Assembly: GCA_934045905.1 (NCBI GenBank)
Contig: OW203769.1
Span: forward strand, 22,413,705 to 22,477,704
From: Leuctra nigra
Lineage: Eukaryota > Arthropoda > Insecta > Plecoptera > Leuctridae
Direction: 5' to 3'
DNA length: 64,000 bases
A program made the position numbers and the translations under genes. Of the stretch, positions 42,901 through 54,900 are shown one piece after another (the stretch's first letter is position 1; the number at the start of each line of letters is the position of its first letter). The notes beneath the pieces are model-generated. The model was not told the origin of the DNA and did no database searches. It was given only the letters and a program-made list of their open reading frames with translations.

Positions 42901-45900
42901 CTGCAGTCCTCGTACTCATTTAGATATTCATTTAATTTTTCAAATACATCTAACCCTTCATTAGGAGATCGATACACCCCAATTATTTTAGCCACACTAT
43001 TTCCCATTTGTATTTTAACACCAATAATTTCATGCCAGCTGTCCTTCCACATAACTGAGCTTGGGATGTATGATTTAACCGCTATGAATACGCCCCCTCC
43101 TCTAGAGCCCCTGTCCCTTCTGTGAATATTGTAATCATTTCCCATTATTTCACCATCATGTATACCTTCATGTAACCATGTTTCGGTTGCAATCACGACA
43201 TCTGGGCTATGGGTTTCGACAAGATGATTAAATTGTATAAACTTATTTACAATGCTTTGACAGTTTGCCAGGAGAAAAGTGAGACCTACTGTCTCTCTTA
43301 ATTTAAACTTAATCCCCCCACTTCCCTGACACCTCACCAGTTTCCCTGGTTGAAAGCGGAAACCGATGCCTTTGAAATGTTAGCAATTAACTTTCCAAGT
43401 TTGGCTGCACCCGTTCGATTAAGATGTAGTCCGTCTCTGGCCAGGTCTCTGTCGCATACACTAATATTTGGGTTCATGAACTTGCAATTGAGTTCTTCGC
43501 AGACACTTCGCGTACATTGGTTTACTGCGTCAACATATCTGTCATCAATGTCTCGTCTATACAGTACGCCATTAACGGTCCATTTCGCACAAGCAAATAG
43601 TTTTTTCCCCTTTATTAGCACTTTCTTCAAGTCAGCAGCAATGTCGGCTGGTGATGATGAGCTGCGAATGTTGTTCGTCCCGGCGTGGTTGTGATTGATT
43701 TGAAGTTCTCACGTTGCCTTTTGAGTAGCTCCAGCTTCTTGGCTATTTGCATAACGCGGATACCTGGAAAGCACTGAACTCCAACCCTCGGACAGTACTT
43801 TCCAACGTGCCGCAGCATGGAGTCCCCAATTACCAGGCTTGGCTTTCGAATAGATGATTGTGGGAGATAGTATACTGTAATATTAACATGGGTATCTCGG
43901 AAGGTCTTTTCCAGTACTCCCTTTACCGCAAGCCAATCCAGGTCGTCTAATCCATTTCCAATCCTCGGCATGGCGACATCCGTAACCCCATGTTTAACAC
44001 AGTGAGCTTTCATGGCCCTTATTGCCTTAGCCATGTCCTTCATCGTAGGCTTTTCAGTAGCCAGTTTCTTCGTAACCAGGTAATATATAAAGCGGCTATT
44101 TTCTTCAAGAACAGCGACATTCCCAACGGGTTTCTTCTGTTTCAGTCTCTCCGACGGCTGCCACCTTATCGCGGTGGTGGGGTTTGTGTTGCCCAAAGAT
44201 CCATTGCAGCTACGCCGGCGAGCATAGGCTTATGTGTAAGGGCTACCCATGCCGGACAGGTCAGTGGTGAGGTCCAGACAAAGAGCAGCGAGGGTTGGCC
44301 TAACCATGTCCTCCCTTGAATTTGCGGTCCCCTCCCCTCCCCTCGGGCCGGCCTTCCCCCTCGAGATGGTGATCCCCCTGAAATCGGGTTCCGCCGGCCC
44401 GAATCCTCACACCCCCCGGTCCGTCCCCATTCCGGCCTGGCCTCCCCACCAGTGTTGGACTCCCCCGGATCGGGCCCGTTAGTACGACCCCTCCCCATGT
44501 CCACCACTTATATCAACAAAGTTTAATGCAAAAATTAATGTGCGCAATATAACCTCGTCGTTGACGCGCCGTTAAACCACAATAATCTAATCTAATCTCT
44601 CTGATCAAGCTGAAATTTTGTTTACACAAAAAGACCATGTCTGGTTGCGTAGAGATTTTGAACAAAACCCTCTGATTGGTTGGAAATTACAAATTTTTCT
44701 TAGCAAGCTGAAACTTTGTATTTAATCAAAAAGACCAACATTTACTCATAGGTAGTATGTTATTTTTTTCTGCAAAATCAGGCATAAACTTGAACAGTTT
44801 TTGAAGTGATTTGAAGCTTGAAGAGGTTTTATGCTTATTTGACCCAAGGTATTTATCAATTTTTCTATCAAGAAAGTAGCACACACCACACTTAACGACC
44901 CAATACAAAGCCTTGCTTATCACATTAATGCCATCGAGGAAATAACTCCGAACTCACTTGTAGTCCGGATGGCTCTGCACGAAGTTGCGTATCCACGAGG
45001 CCGTGGTCTGCAGGTCGCCCGACGCGCGTCGCTGGATCAGCTTCAAGTACTGCTGTATCGTGCAGTGCGTGTCCGCGTCCACGTCCATCGAGCTCAGATA
45101 GTTGTTGATGAGCGGAATCAGGCCGGGGAAGACGCCCTCCTGGACGCAGACAATAACATGACACTACTGCACACGGCTCAAGCACACGTCAAAGTCTCTC
45201 CTCGCTAATAACTAGTATAAAAGAAGACTAGTCAGATTCTCAAATATTGGGAAGGTCTGAAAAAGTAAATGAAATCTAGTGATGTGTGGAGAAGTAAAGG
45301 AAATGACACATATCTTCTTTATCTTTTCACAGATGGTGTCTTGTGTTCAATACTATAACTAGAGAAGCAAAATGTTCACAGAATTTGAATTTTGAAGTGT
45401 TGTTTTGAAAAGTGGTATTTATTTAACTAAAAGTAGTATGTAAAATATTAAAACTTGAATACTTTTAGCAGCTTAAAAGTAAATATGGTGTCTTAGTTTC
45501 ATAAGGTGTCAGTGCAATTCTAAATAAAAATCTTTACCTACTAATCTGTTTTGGCCATTTCATGAAATCTAGTCGAAATAATGAACTGAAGCAATGACAT
45601 TTTGTAATTCCCAACACGAGTGAATTACTACATATCCGTTTTGGAAATAAAGTTCCCGTAACACCGAATGTGCGAGATGTTACCTTGCCGTTGATGATCT
45701 GGTCGATGGTCATCGGGACGTAAACCTCCGTCTCGCCGTCGCTCTGGCAACAGCTGGCGGCGGCCGGTGGCGACACGCACGTCGTGAAGTCGCGCCGGAA
45801 CCAGAACGTTTCCTTGCGCACCGCATCGCGTGTCTGTGCCTTCTTCATGTTCTCATCAACCTGCCAGCAGACCCGTCCGTAACATTAGGCTCATTCCCTT

Positions 45901-48900
45901 CCGATGCCACTCCTTTCAGTGATGAGTGTTCCTTTCTTCTCTTTCCTTTTTGCTGTGTTTATATGAAGTAATTTACAGAATCCATATAAAAGGCTATATT
46001 ACCCAAAGAAATCTAGATGCGATTTTACTAGGGGTGTGCGAGTACTCGAAATTTCGAGTTTGAGTTGAGTTTGGGGAGTGAATCGAGTCAAAAAGGGTTA
46101 AACTCAACTTTTTCGAGTTTTCAATTTTTTTTTTCTTTTTTTTCTTTTTTTGATTGACAATATTTATACTGCTTACATCCTTACAAGTCCCCTACCTACC
46201 TCTTCCTATCAATAATCCACTCCTCAACTCACAAGAACACATGAATTTCTGTTAAAATGACACAATGAAATAATAACGAAGTATTGTTGGACGAAATTGT
46301 TGAGATTTGGGAAATATGATATTCCTGCTGATAAAGTGACATAACTCAACTGCAGGTCTAAGTGCTTCTGACAATACTTCTAGGAATGCAATAAACCAGA
46401 ATTCTTGGCCTAAGGAAGTTCTAGGGTCTTTGGCCTTTACATTCTATGTAGTGCCTAGTACCTAGTAGTATTTCTAGTAGCAGATTGAATGACATTTTTC
46501 CCCCAAGATACAGCAGCTGTTAAAGCTTAGATCCTAGGAAGTTAGATCTTTACTTGTCATTCCAAGCTACAAATTTCTAGTAGCACACTTCAAACCCCTG
46601 TAGTATGAGAATCAAAATGATTTACCTTATACACATCTGATCTTATAATAAGAAATGACATGAATTAGCAGCCCTAAAATGTATAGATGATGTATGATTA
46701 ATGTAAATATTTCAATTCATTTTGTGATGGTCGAATAATAATGGAGGAAAAAGCACTGACCAACTTCTGAATGATTTTTCAGATGTAATTTACAGCGCAC
46801 TGGACAAGAATCTATGTGTTGTGGCTGTGTTCATTGATTTTTCCAAAGCCTTTGACACCTTATTACATGATAAGTTAATATGTGCTTTGGAAAGGGTGGG
46901 AATAAGAGGTCCAGTTCTTAATTGGTTCCGCGATTATGTTTCAAATAGATTTATGACTGTAAAACTTGGTACAGTTTTTAGCAAACTTGAACCTATCAAA
47001 TCAGGCGTACCCCAAGGTTCAATTTTAGGTCCATTATTATACTTATTATATGTAAACGACATGTTGAATGTGGTAAATAGAAGTTCAATATTTTTGTACG
47101 CAGATGATACTGCAATTGTGGCAGTCCATAAGCACTTCTCAGTAGCTAATGAGTATTTACAAGCTGATTTTACAAATGTCTTGCGGTGGGCTCATGATAA
47201 TGGACTAACTATTAATAGGAGCAAAACTAAAGAAATGCTTAATTATACTCCATTTAAATCAATAGAGGAAGTTCGACTCATTTGTAGAGCCAGTTTTAAA
47301 TGGTGATTTTATTTCTTAAAATTCGTTTTTAAAATCATCAATTTCGTTTTTTGTGTTTTTTCTGGAAGAGGAATTTCGCGATTTTGTGGTGATATTAAAT
47401 TGGTTATAAAACACATTGTAATAGCCCCCAGAAACCATTATTTGATGAAAAACATGTATGCCACTTTGAGGAGGGATTGGAATGGATTGGTCATGCACTA
47501 TTAGCACTGAAATAGGCTTGTCTAGAATGGCGTCTTTAATGCTCTGTACTGTCTTTTCCCCAACGCACATTTTATCTGTACTAGTATAGATGATACATAA
47601 TATTTAAAATTTCATGACGCAAAATGTATAGTTTGACAAGATATTTTCTTTCCCAATCCAACAATTTTCAGTGCAGTAATTGTTCCAAAATATCCTTCTG
47701 TGTAAGTAGACTATGTTGTACAAAAACAAAAACTTGTATATAGACTGCCAAGCACCTTTCCCCCTAAAAGGATTGCGATCTAAAAGAAGGTCCCAGCAAT
47801 AATATATTGTTGAAACATTTTCGCACTTAAAATTCGTGAAATCATTTCGCCCAGTTACTGCCGCCAAGCACGACATTATAAACCAAACATTGTGCCCAAA
47901 TTTAAGATTGAGAAAATCTCTATGTGAACCATCATAGTATAAACTTTAAAACAATTATAATCATTTAAAACGAAAAATAGAAAGTATTCAAATTTTAAAA
48001 ACGTTAACAAAATCAATTTAAAAACATTTTTTTTACATAACTTAAAATACAAATAAAAAAAATATTTAAAATTAAATTAAAAAAAAATTAAAAGTAAAAA
48101 AAATAAAAATAAAGCTTGGCGCATTGTGTCAAGGAGGGGGCAACATAAAAAGAAGATGTCGACCAAGGAGACGACGATAGAAAGAAGGAAGAAGAAGATG
48201 ATGAAGGAGAAGAAGGAAGAAGTCAACATGACGGTGCAAAAACAATGCGCCAAGCTTTATTTTTATTTTTTTTACTTTTAATTTTTTTTTAATTTAATTT
48301 TAAATATTTTTTTTATTTGTATTTTAAGTTATGTAAAAAAAATGTTTTTAAATTGATTTTGTTAACGTTTTTAAAATTTGAATACTTTCTATTTTTCGTT
48401 TTAAATGATTATAATTGTTTTAAAGTTTATACTATGATGGTTCACATAGAGATTTTCTCAATCTTAAATTTGGGCACAATGTTTGGTTTATAATGTCGTG
48501 CTTGGCGGCAGTAACTGGGCGAAATGATTTCACGAATTTTAAGTGCGAAAATGTTTCAACAACATATTATTGCTGGGACCTTCTTTTAGATCGCAATCCT
48601 TTTAGGGGGAAAGGTGCTTGGCAGTCTATATACAAGTTTTTGTTTTTGTACAACATGTCACATGAGGTAAAAGTTTATAGCAGCTTTCGTTGATGATTGA
48701 GTGTTACCTGTCATTGCATTGTTAACGCCAACAACGTCACTTCTTGTCTAAAGTTTTCTGTTTTTCTTCCAATAGTTCCAAAGATAGTATAACGAAAGGG
48801 TCAATTTCTTTTGGTTGAATATGAGTTATCTCAACTTTTAAATTGTTAAAAGTTCAAAACTTTGAGTCATGTGAATAACGTAAATTGTAGTGTATTGTTC

Positions 48901-51900
48901 CGGTGTGGACCGGAATTTGTGCGTCATCTCGTACTATGCATATTTGTTGCCAATTGGTAAACTGAAAGGTTCACGAAAGGATTGTAAATGCGTTTTCCTC
49001 AATTTTAAATTCTTCCAGGTTCACTTTTTTATGTCATATAACTCAATTGGTAAAGCGTGCAGATGTTTACAACACATTTTAAATAAAATCAGAATGGTTT
49101 TTGGAAGGCAATGTAACTTAAAAGAACAAAATTACTAAACTTTCCAGTTCCTGGAAACTTTCCAGGTAACTTTCTAGTTCTTTATTTGAACGGAACTAGG
49201 AACTGAAACTAGTTCCTTTTTGTTCAATGGAACTGGAACAAGTTCCTTGTTTGAGGAACTTACCCAACACTGCTGTTTAGTTATAGTCCCACCATGGATT
49301 ATACCTCAATTTCTTCATCCAGCAGTTTGAAAACGTACCAAAAATGGGTGTATGCAGAATATTATGTATATTTAATTTTCTATTACATAGGGGTGGTTTC
49401 TTAAAATTTGGGCATGTTTGCGTAAGGGTGTAAGTACCGTACGGTAGTATGGGTTATTTCAAATAGAATGTGTATATCAAATTTTGTTTGAGATCGGTCA
49501 AAGGGTGTATATGGAGTATATAAGAAAGAACGTTCATACCAACGAGCGTTTTCCTAGTTTATACATCGAGACACTTATACTTATTTTAAAGGAATTACGG
49601 CAAAGGATGTGGCTATTTGATACTGCCTTGTTGTGAAAATTGATTTTGAAGATTTCAACCTAGAATTCCTTTAAGATTAACTATCTGAGCCACCTGGTGT
49701 TTATAGTGCTGGTGGGAAGGAGTAGGACGTATATCATTAACACAAAACACACCAACACACGAACAAACCAACAAAGAACGGTCAACCTGAATATACTGAC
49801 TGATTGCCATGATACCAGAGAAGCTAAAGCACTATTTTTGCCGGAGAACAGTCACACAATCCTAGATCACACGCTTATAAATTCCCTAAGGTGTCTACCG
49901 CTTCCATCGGTAGTATTTAAATAAAAATCAATGAACCTACACATATTTTGTTTAAATCTCACTAAACGACAATTAACATTAAAAAATCTCTATTGATTTA
50001 AAAAAATATATATGATAACAATGAGAAAAAGTAGTAACACGAATCGTTTTTTTTATCTCCTCGGTCCCATTCAGTGCGTACCTATACATTTAAAAAAAAC
50101 TGTTGCTAGTCAAGACTCAAGTGAAAAAAACATTGTTTAGGTAATAAAATATCACTTTATCCATTCTTAAGGAAAACACATGTCATATACAAGCAAATGT
50201 TCAATTTCTTTTAAAATGTACCAAATATAGTTATGAATGTAATTTATGAATAAGATTTTTCTAAATTTATTTTGAATGAAATAGCTTTAAAGAAAAGTCC
50301 TTTACGAATACTAATTTTACCCTGGGGAAGTCTTCTTCGAACGGGTTGTGTGCTTACTCATTATCTTGAAGTATACAATTTTACAATAAATAGTGTGAAA
50401 ATAAGTTATTTGAAAATACAATTGTGCTAGAAGACAGCCTCCTACTGCAGCAGAATCTATTATTCTATTATGTTACATTCCAAAACAAGTGTCATCTACG
50501 TACATTTGTATTTCTTTTGTGTCAAGACAACATAGGAAACCAAACCTCTGATAATCACAACACAACCCCCACCCCTTATCCACCAGCCACTGAATGTTTA
50601 TCTCTAGATCTGAATGTGCTTTGTGTATTTTCCAAGCAATGGATTCACGATATTAATTGACCTTTTATAAATCATACAATCAATTAGTCTACCGGTCCTT
50701 ATTCCTGATGATGATGGCATATTGTTGATACATCTAATTGATTTATTGTTTGCGTTTCGATATTTTAGACAGAATGAATTATTTCGTGCATTTAGGTAGG
50801 TATTCTTTTAAAAATGCCATTACATATTGTTAGAGCCAGTTTTAAATGGTGATTTTATTTCTTAAAATTCGTTTTTAAAATCATCAATTTCGTTTTTTGT
50901 GTTTTTTCTGGAAGAGGGATTTCGCGATTTTGTGGTGATATTAAATTGGTTATAAAACACATTGTAATCCCCCAGAAACCATAATTTGATGAAAAAAATG
51001 TACCTATGCCACTGGAGGAGGGATTGGAATGGATTGGTCATGCACTATTAGCACTGAAATAGGCTTGTCTAGAATGGCGTCTTTAATGCTCTGTACTGTC
51101 TTTTCCCCAACCCACATTTTCTCTGTATAGATGGTACATAATATTTAAAACTTCATGACGCAAAATGTATATTTTGACAAGATATTTTCTTTCCCAATCC
51201 AACAATTTTCAGTGCAGTAATTGTTCCAAAATATCCTTCTGTGTAAGTAGACTATTGATGAATAGTTGCGACTGGTTGAGGGTGGAAGGGGGGTTGGGAA
51301 AACCGGTCGACCTTGAACAGATGGGGGCGCAAAACAAAGCAGCCTGGAGGCATCATCAACTGGTTAGACTGGTCTGGCTCACTTTGAGGGTGGGTAGCAA
51401 AGTGTCTGGCGAGGGGGAGGGGGTTGATTGAGTAGCACATGGAAAGAAACTGGTTTCGTTTGTTGTTGTGTGACCTGTTAGGGGGATAAAAGCAGTAATT
51501 TTAATAGAAAACCTTTATTTCGTGGTCATTTCGCGGAAAATGTTAAATATCGCGATCAGGGTTGGATTTCGTTTCTTTTCGCGATGTAAAAATGGTAGAT
51601 TTGGGATCTATACACAATGAAATGGATTTTAGTAGAAGAAAATAGTGCAATCAGAACAATTCGCGAATTCGCGCATCACCATTTAAAACTGGCTCTACAT
51701 ATTGTTGACCATGTTTGTAAACTCACAGACGGAAGATTCCGCGTGAGGCAATCGATTGGCGTCAGAATACAATACTATTGTTCATTGTGCGTAGTTAACC
51801 TATTATTCTTTATTCTACACAAAACGAAGTTTCCATACTCTCGAAACTGAAATAAATTTAGACATTATAATATTCATAGGTACGTGAAGTAGTAGAACTA

Positions 51901-54900
51901 AAGATTTCATTATGAAACGGAATCGATGTCTGTTATTCGTTTGTTGTCTCAATACTTGGATATCCATAATAACTATCCAAACGAGTTTTCTCAAATGGTT
52001 GATACTACGTCATATTCTGTCGTCATATTGAGGTATATTTGAGGTTTGAATCTTTCAATGTTACAACATTATGAAGTTCACCTAGAATTCTACGAGCGGC
52101 TAGAGACAGAAGGTGCTCCAGGCGGCGTAGGGCGCGCGCATTAGTTTTACTGGGCAGCCTAAGGAATAAAACTCTCTATGGGTAGACAAAGTCGAACTGG
52201 CGAAAATTAAAACTGGGCAACTTAAAAAAATAACTCTATGGTTAGGCAGAATTAAAACTTGTAAAAATTTCTAATAAAAAAGGACCACCTCGGCCGGAAT
52301 CGAACCGGCGACCCCTAACACCGTAAGCCAATGCACTGTCTATTGCGCCAACAGGACGGCGATACTGAGAGCCGTTCGTAACCACTAAACTAGCAAATGG
52401 GCGAAGATTTCAACAAGACGCAATGTCGCTCGTCATACCTGCAGCATTACCTACGAACCTGATACTATCTGTGATCGCGATGGCAATCGGCGTGCCGCGA
52501 TGGCGATGTTTCGGGTTATTGATGATCTACACAGCATCCCTCGACCTCTCATTTGAATATATATACTGGAAGGTATCATCGCTTACACAAATTAAAAAAG
52601 GATGATGTGAAAAAAAAGTTTTTCTAGGATCGGGAATCGAACCCGTTATGCAGGAACACAAGCCAGCTGCCTCCGATAATTCAGCTATTCAGGCCGACAG
52701 GGTATGGAGTTGACAGCGAAGCTGCTGTGTTGGTAGATGAAGGGGAAGAGCGGAACGCTTAATATTGATAATTTTTCCACTTCCGGTTTGAAAATTTTGT
52801 TTTTTCTTGAAGTGGAGTGTCTAGCAATACATTGTCTTTAATGTTGCCAAATTTCAAAACTGTCGATGGACCCGTTTGACTTTTGAAAAAAATAAAATTT
52901 AAAATTGGATTAAATTCACTTCCGGTCAAAATATTTCAGATTTTCTTTCAGAAGTAGGCGTGAGAAGGGGGACTCTATGTGTCTACCAAATTTCAACTCT
53001 CTAGACCAAATCGTGCAATCTGTAGAAAAGGGCAAGCAAATCGACGTGCCTAGCTAACTAACTAGCCAGCCAGCCAGCCAGCCAGCCAGCTTGAAAGTCA
53101 ATTCTTGCATGTTTGAGGCCCAAAATTCACCCCGAAGGGATGAACGCAGCACATTGATATTTGGTTAGGTGTTGTCAGGTGGCTAAATATACCCGATAAC
53201 CATGATTTTCAACTTTCATTTCTCACTGCATGTATGCCTGTCGACACCTCGTTTCGACCACTTAAGCCGTTGCGGTATAAGTCTCTGGTAGTAGCTCGCA
53301 CGTTGTATTAGAGCGGTGCTTGGCAGCGTCGAGCTAGCGCCCAACTAGATTGATGAATAGTTGCGACTGGTTGAGGGTGGAAGGGGGGGTTGGGAAAACC
53401 GGTCGACCTTGAACAGATGGGGGCGCAAAACAAAGCAGCCTGGAGGCATCATCAACTGGTTAGACTGGTCTGGTTCACTTTGAGGGTGGGTAGCAAAGTG
53501 TCTGGCGAGGGGGAGGGGGTTGAGTGAGTAGCACATGGAAAGAAACTGGTTTCGTTAGTTGTTGTGTGACCTGTTAGGGGAATAAAAGCAGTAATTTTAA
53601 TAGAAAACCTTCATTTCGTGGTCATTTCGCGGAAAATGTTGAATATCGCGATCAGGGTTGGATTTCGTTTTTTTTCGCGATGTAAAAATGGTAGATTTGG
53701 GATCTATACACAATGAAATGGATTTTAGTAGAAGAAAATAGTGCAATCAGAACAATTCGCGAATTCGCGCATCACCATTTAAAACTGGCTCTACTCATTT
53801 GTCATGACTATGCTTGCATTCACCGTAATTTCAACTTACAATCCACCTCCTCAAATCGATCTGACTGTACATGCAAAATTAAGATAGTAAATACTGAAGA
53901 GTTAGTTATTTGGGACTTATCATAGACAGTAAATTTAAATGGAATGCCCACATCGAGCAAGTGTGTCGAAAATTGAGGTCTGGAATGTATAGTATTAGAA
54001 CTTTAAAACCATACGTTAACCATAAAACATTAATTACAGTATATTTGGCATTAGTTGAATCTATAATCAGATATGGCATTTTGGCTTGGGGGCATACGAC
54101 TGATTCATACCTTAATAAAATAGACAATATACAGAAAAGAATATATAAAATTATTTGGCCGGACAAGGTAATACAGGAAAGAGATTGCAAATTGTTCTCA
54201 GTAAAACAAATTCATGTTTATACTTTCCTTCTAACAAATTATTACATACAAGATCATAAAATACCAGTGCAACATAATTATGGTACTAGAAATAAAGATA
54301 GATATGTGGCCCCAAGTTTACATTATAATTCATATGGTTTGCAAAACAGAAAATCATTAATTCCTCATTATTTTAATATGCTCCTTCATGATTCATGAAT
54401 TAAGAAATTTGAAGAAAATATCAGATGTTAAAAATATCATTAGAAAATGGGTCTCCGAGAATCTTTCAAATCTTCCAAATGCATAATTTCCCTTGATTGC
54501 TGAAATTAGTATATATAGTTTTTGAATATTTGTCACTGTTGTATATGTGCATTCTTCCCTTGAGTGTATTATAAATGTATTTTTAGTTTTTTTTAGTGTA
54601 TTAAGTGTTTTTATTTGTGTTTATAATTAGTGTGTAGCCCCGCAGACAAGCCATCCTATTGGTTTAGCGGGGCTACAATAATATGTAATTTGTACTTTTC
54701 TAAATAAATAAAAATTAAAAAAAAATAAAATAAATAAAATGTTATGACCTAATAGTACGTAGGTGAACATTTGCTGAACATGACTCGAACTCGACTCAAA
54801 AAACTCGATTCATCTCACTGACTCGACTCGAACTCGACTCGACTTAAAATATCAAACTCGCACAGCCCTAGATTTTACATATTTTAATTTTAAATAAAAT

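Larger units (their letters stand above)
39135..44196 (-). mobile_element. CR1/L2-like LINE with macrodomain-SGNH ORF1, split by a palindromic transposon
   Basis: Read on the minus strand: ORF1 (44196-43334, one frameshift), ORF2 endonuclease (43337-42228), a 2.8-kb insertion (42213-39426), then the start of the ORF2 middle region ([10 protein letters not shown], about 39423 down to 39135), which ends abruptly after [14 protein letters not shown], just before the RT core. ORF1 is 5'-truncated or abuts another repeat near 44180. A SGNH esterase in ORF1 is known from CR1/L2-type LINEs; the macrodomain is unexpected to me. Sits in GCLC intron 10, in the gene's orientation. Confidence 0.82.
47285..53793. 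mobile_element. 6.5-kb hAT-type element (copy A) inside the LINE
   Basis: Ends TAGAGCCAGTTTTAAATGGT and ACCATTTAAAACTGGCTCTA are flanked by CTCATTTG on both sides (47277-47284, 53794-53801). The left part has a 412-bp inverted repeat (47713-48124 against 48246-48657) around a 120-bp purine-rich loop. The middle has tRNA-like sequences, an (AGCC)n run near 53060-53090 and copy B. No hAT transposase frame is recognised; the short ORFs in the inverted arms are mirror images of each other. Confidence 0.9.
46745..54720 (+). mobile_element. Jockey-like LINE fragment, split by a 6.5-kb hAT
   Basis: The RT half is at 46745-47284 and the rest at 53794-54720; the reading frame rejoins exactly across the insertion once one 8-bp duplication is removed (EVRLI then [10 protein letters not shown]). 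It is 5'-truncated inside RT. The 3' UTR has a 43-nt stem-loop, GTAGCCCCGC against GCGGGGCTAC (54634-54676), and an AAATAAATAAA-like tail near 54705. Confidence 0.85.
46029..54870. mobile_element. Outer hAT-type element in GCLC intron 8
   Basis: Ends TAGGGGTGTGCGAGT and CTCGCACAGCCCTA are flanked by a perfect 8-bp duplication, GATTTTAC (46021-46028 and 54871-54878). Both subterminal regions are dense in ACTCGA/TCGAGT motifs, as in other hAT elements. The 8.8-kb interior is mostly later insertions: a LINE fragment containing a second hAT that contains a third. No transposase is recognisable. Confidence 0.88.

Noticed and set aside
44166..44507. 113-residue Gly/Pro/Arg-rich minus-strand frame upstream of the macrodomain
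   Set aside because: It ends with a stop before the macrodomain frame, and the opposite strand looks like a LINE 3' UTR. I did not treat it as the missing N-terminus.
44925..45208. Alternative frames over GCLC exon 10
   Set aside because: The EGVFPGLIP frame with correct splice phase explains the region.
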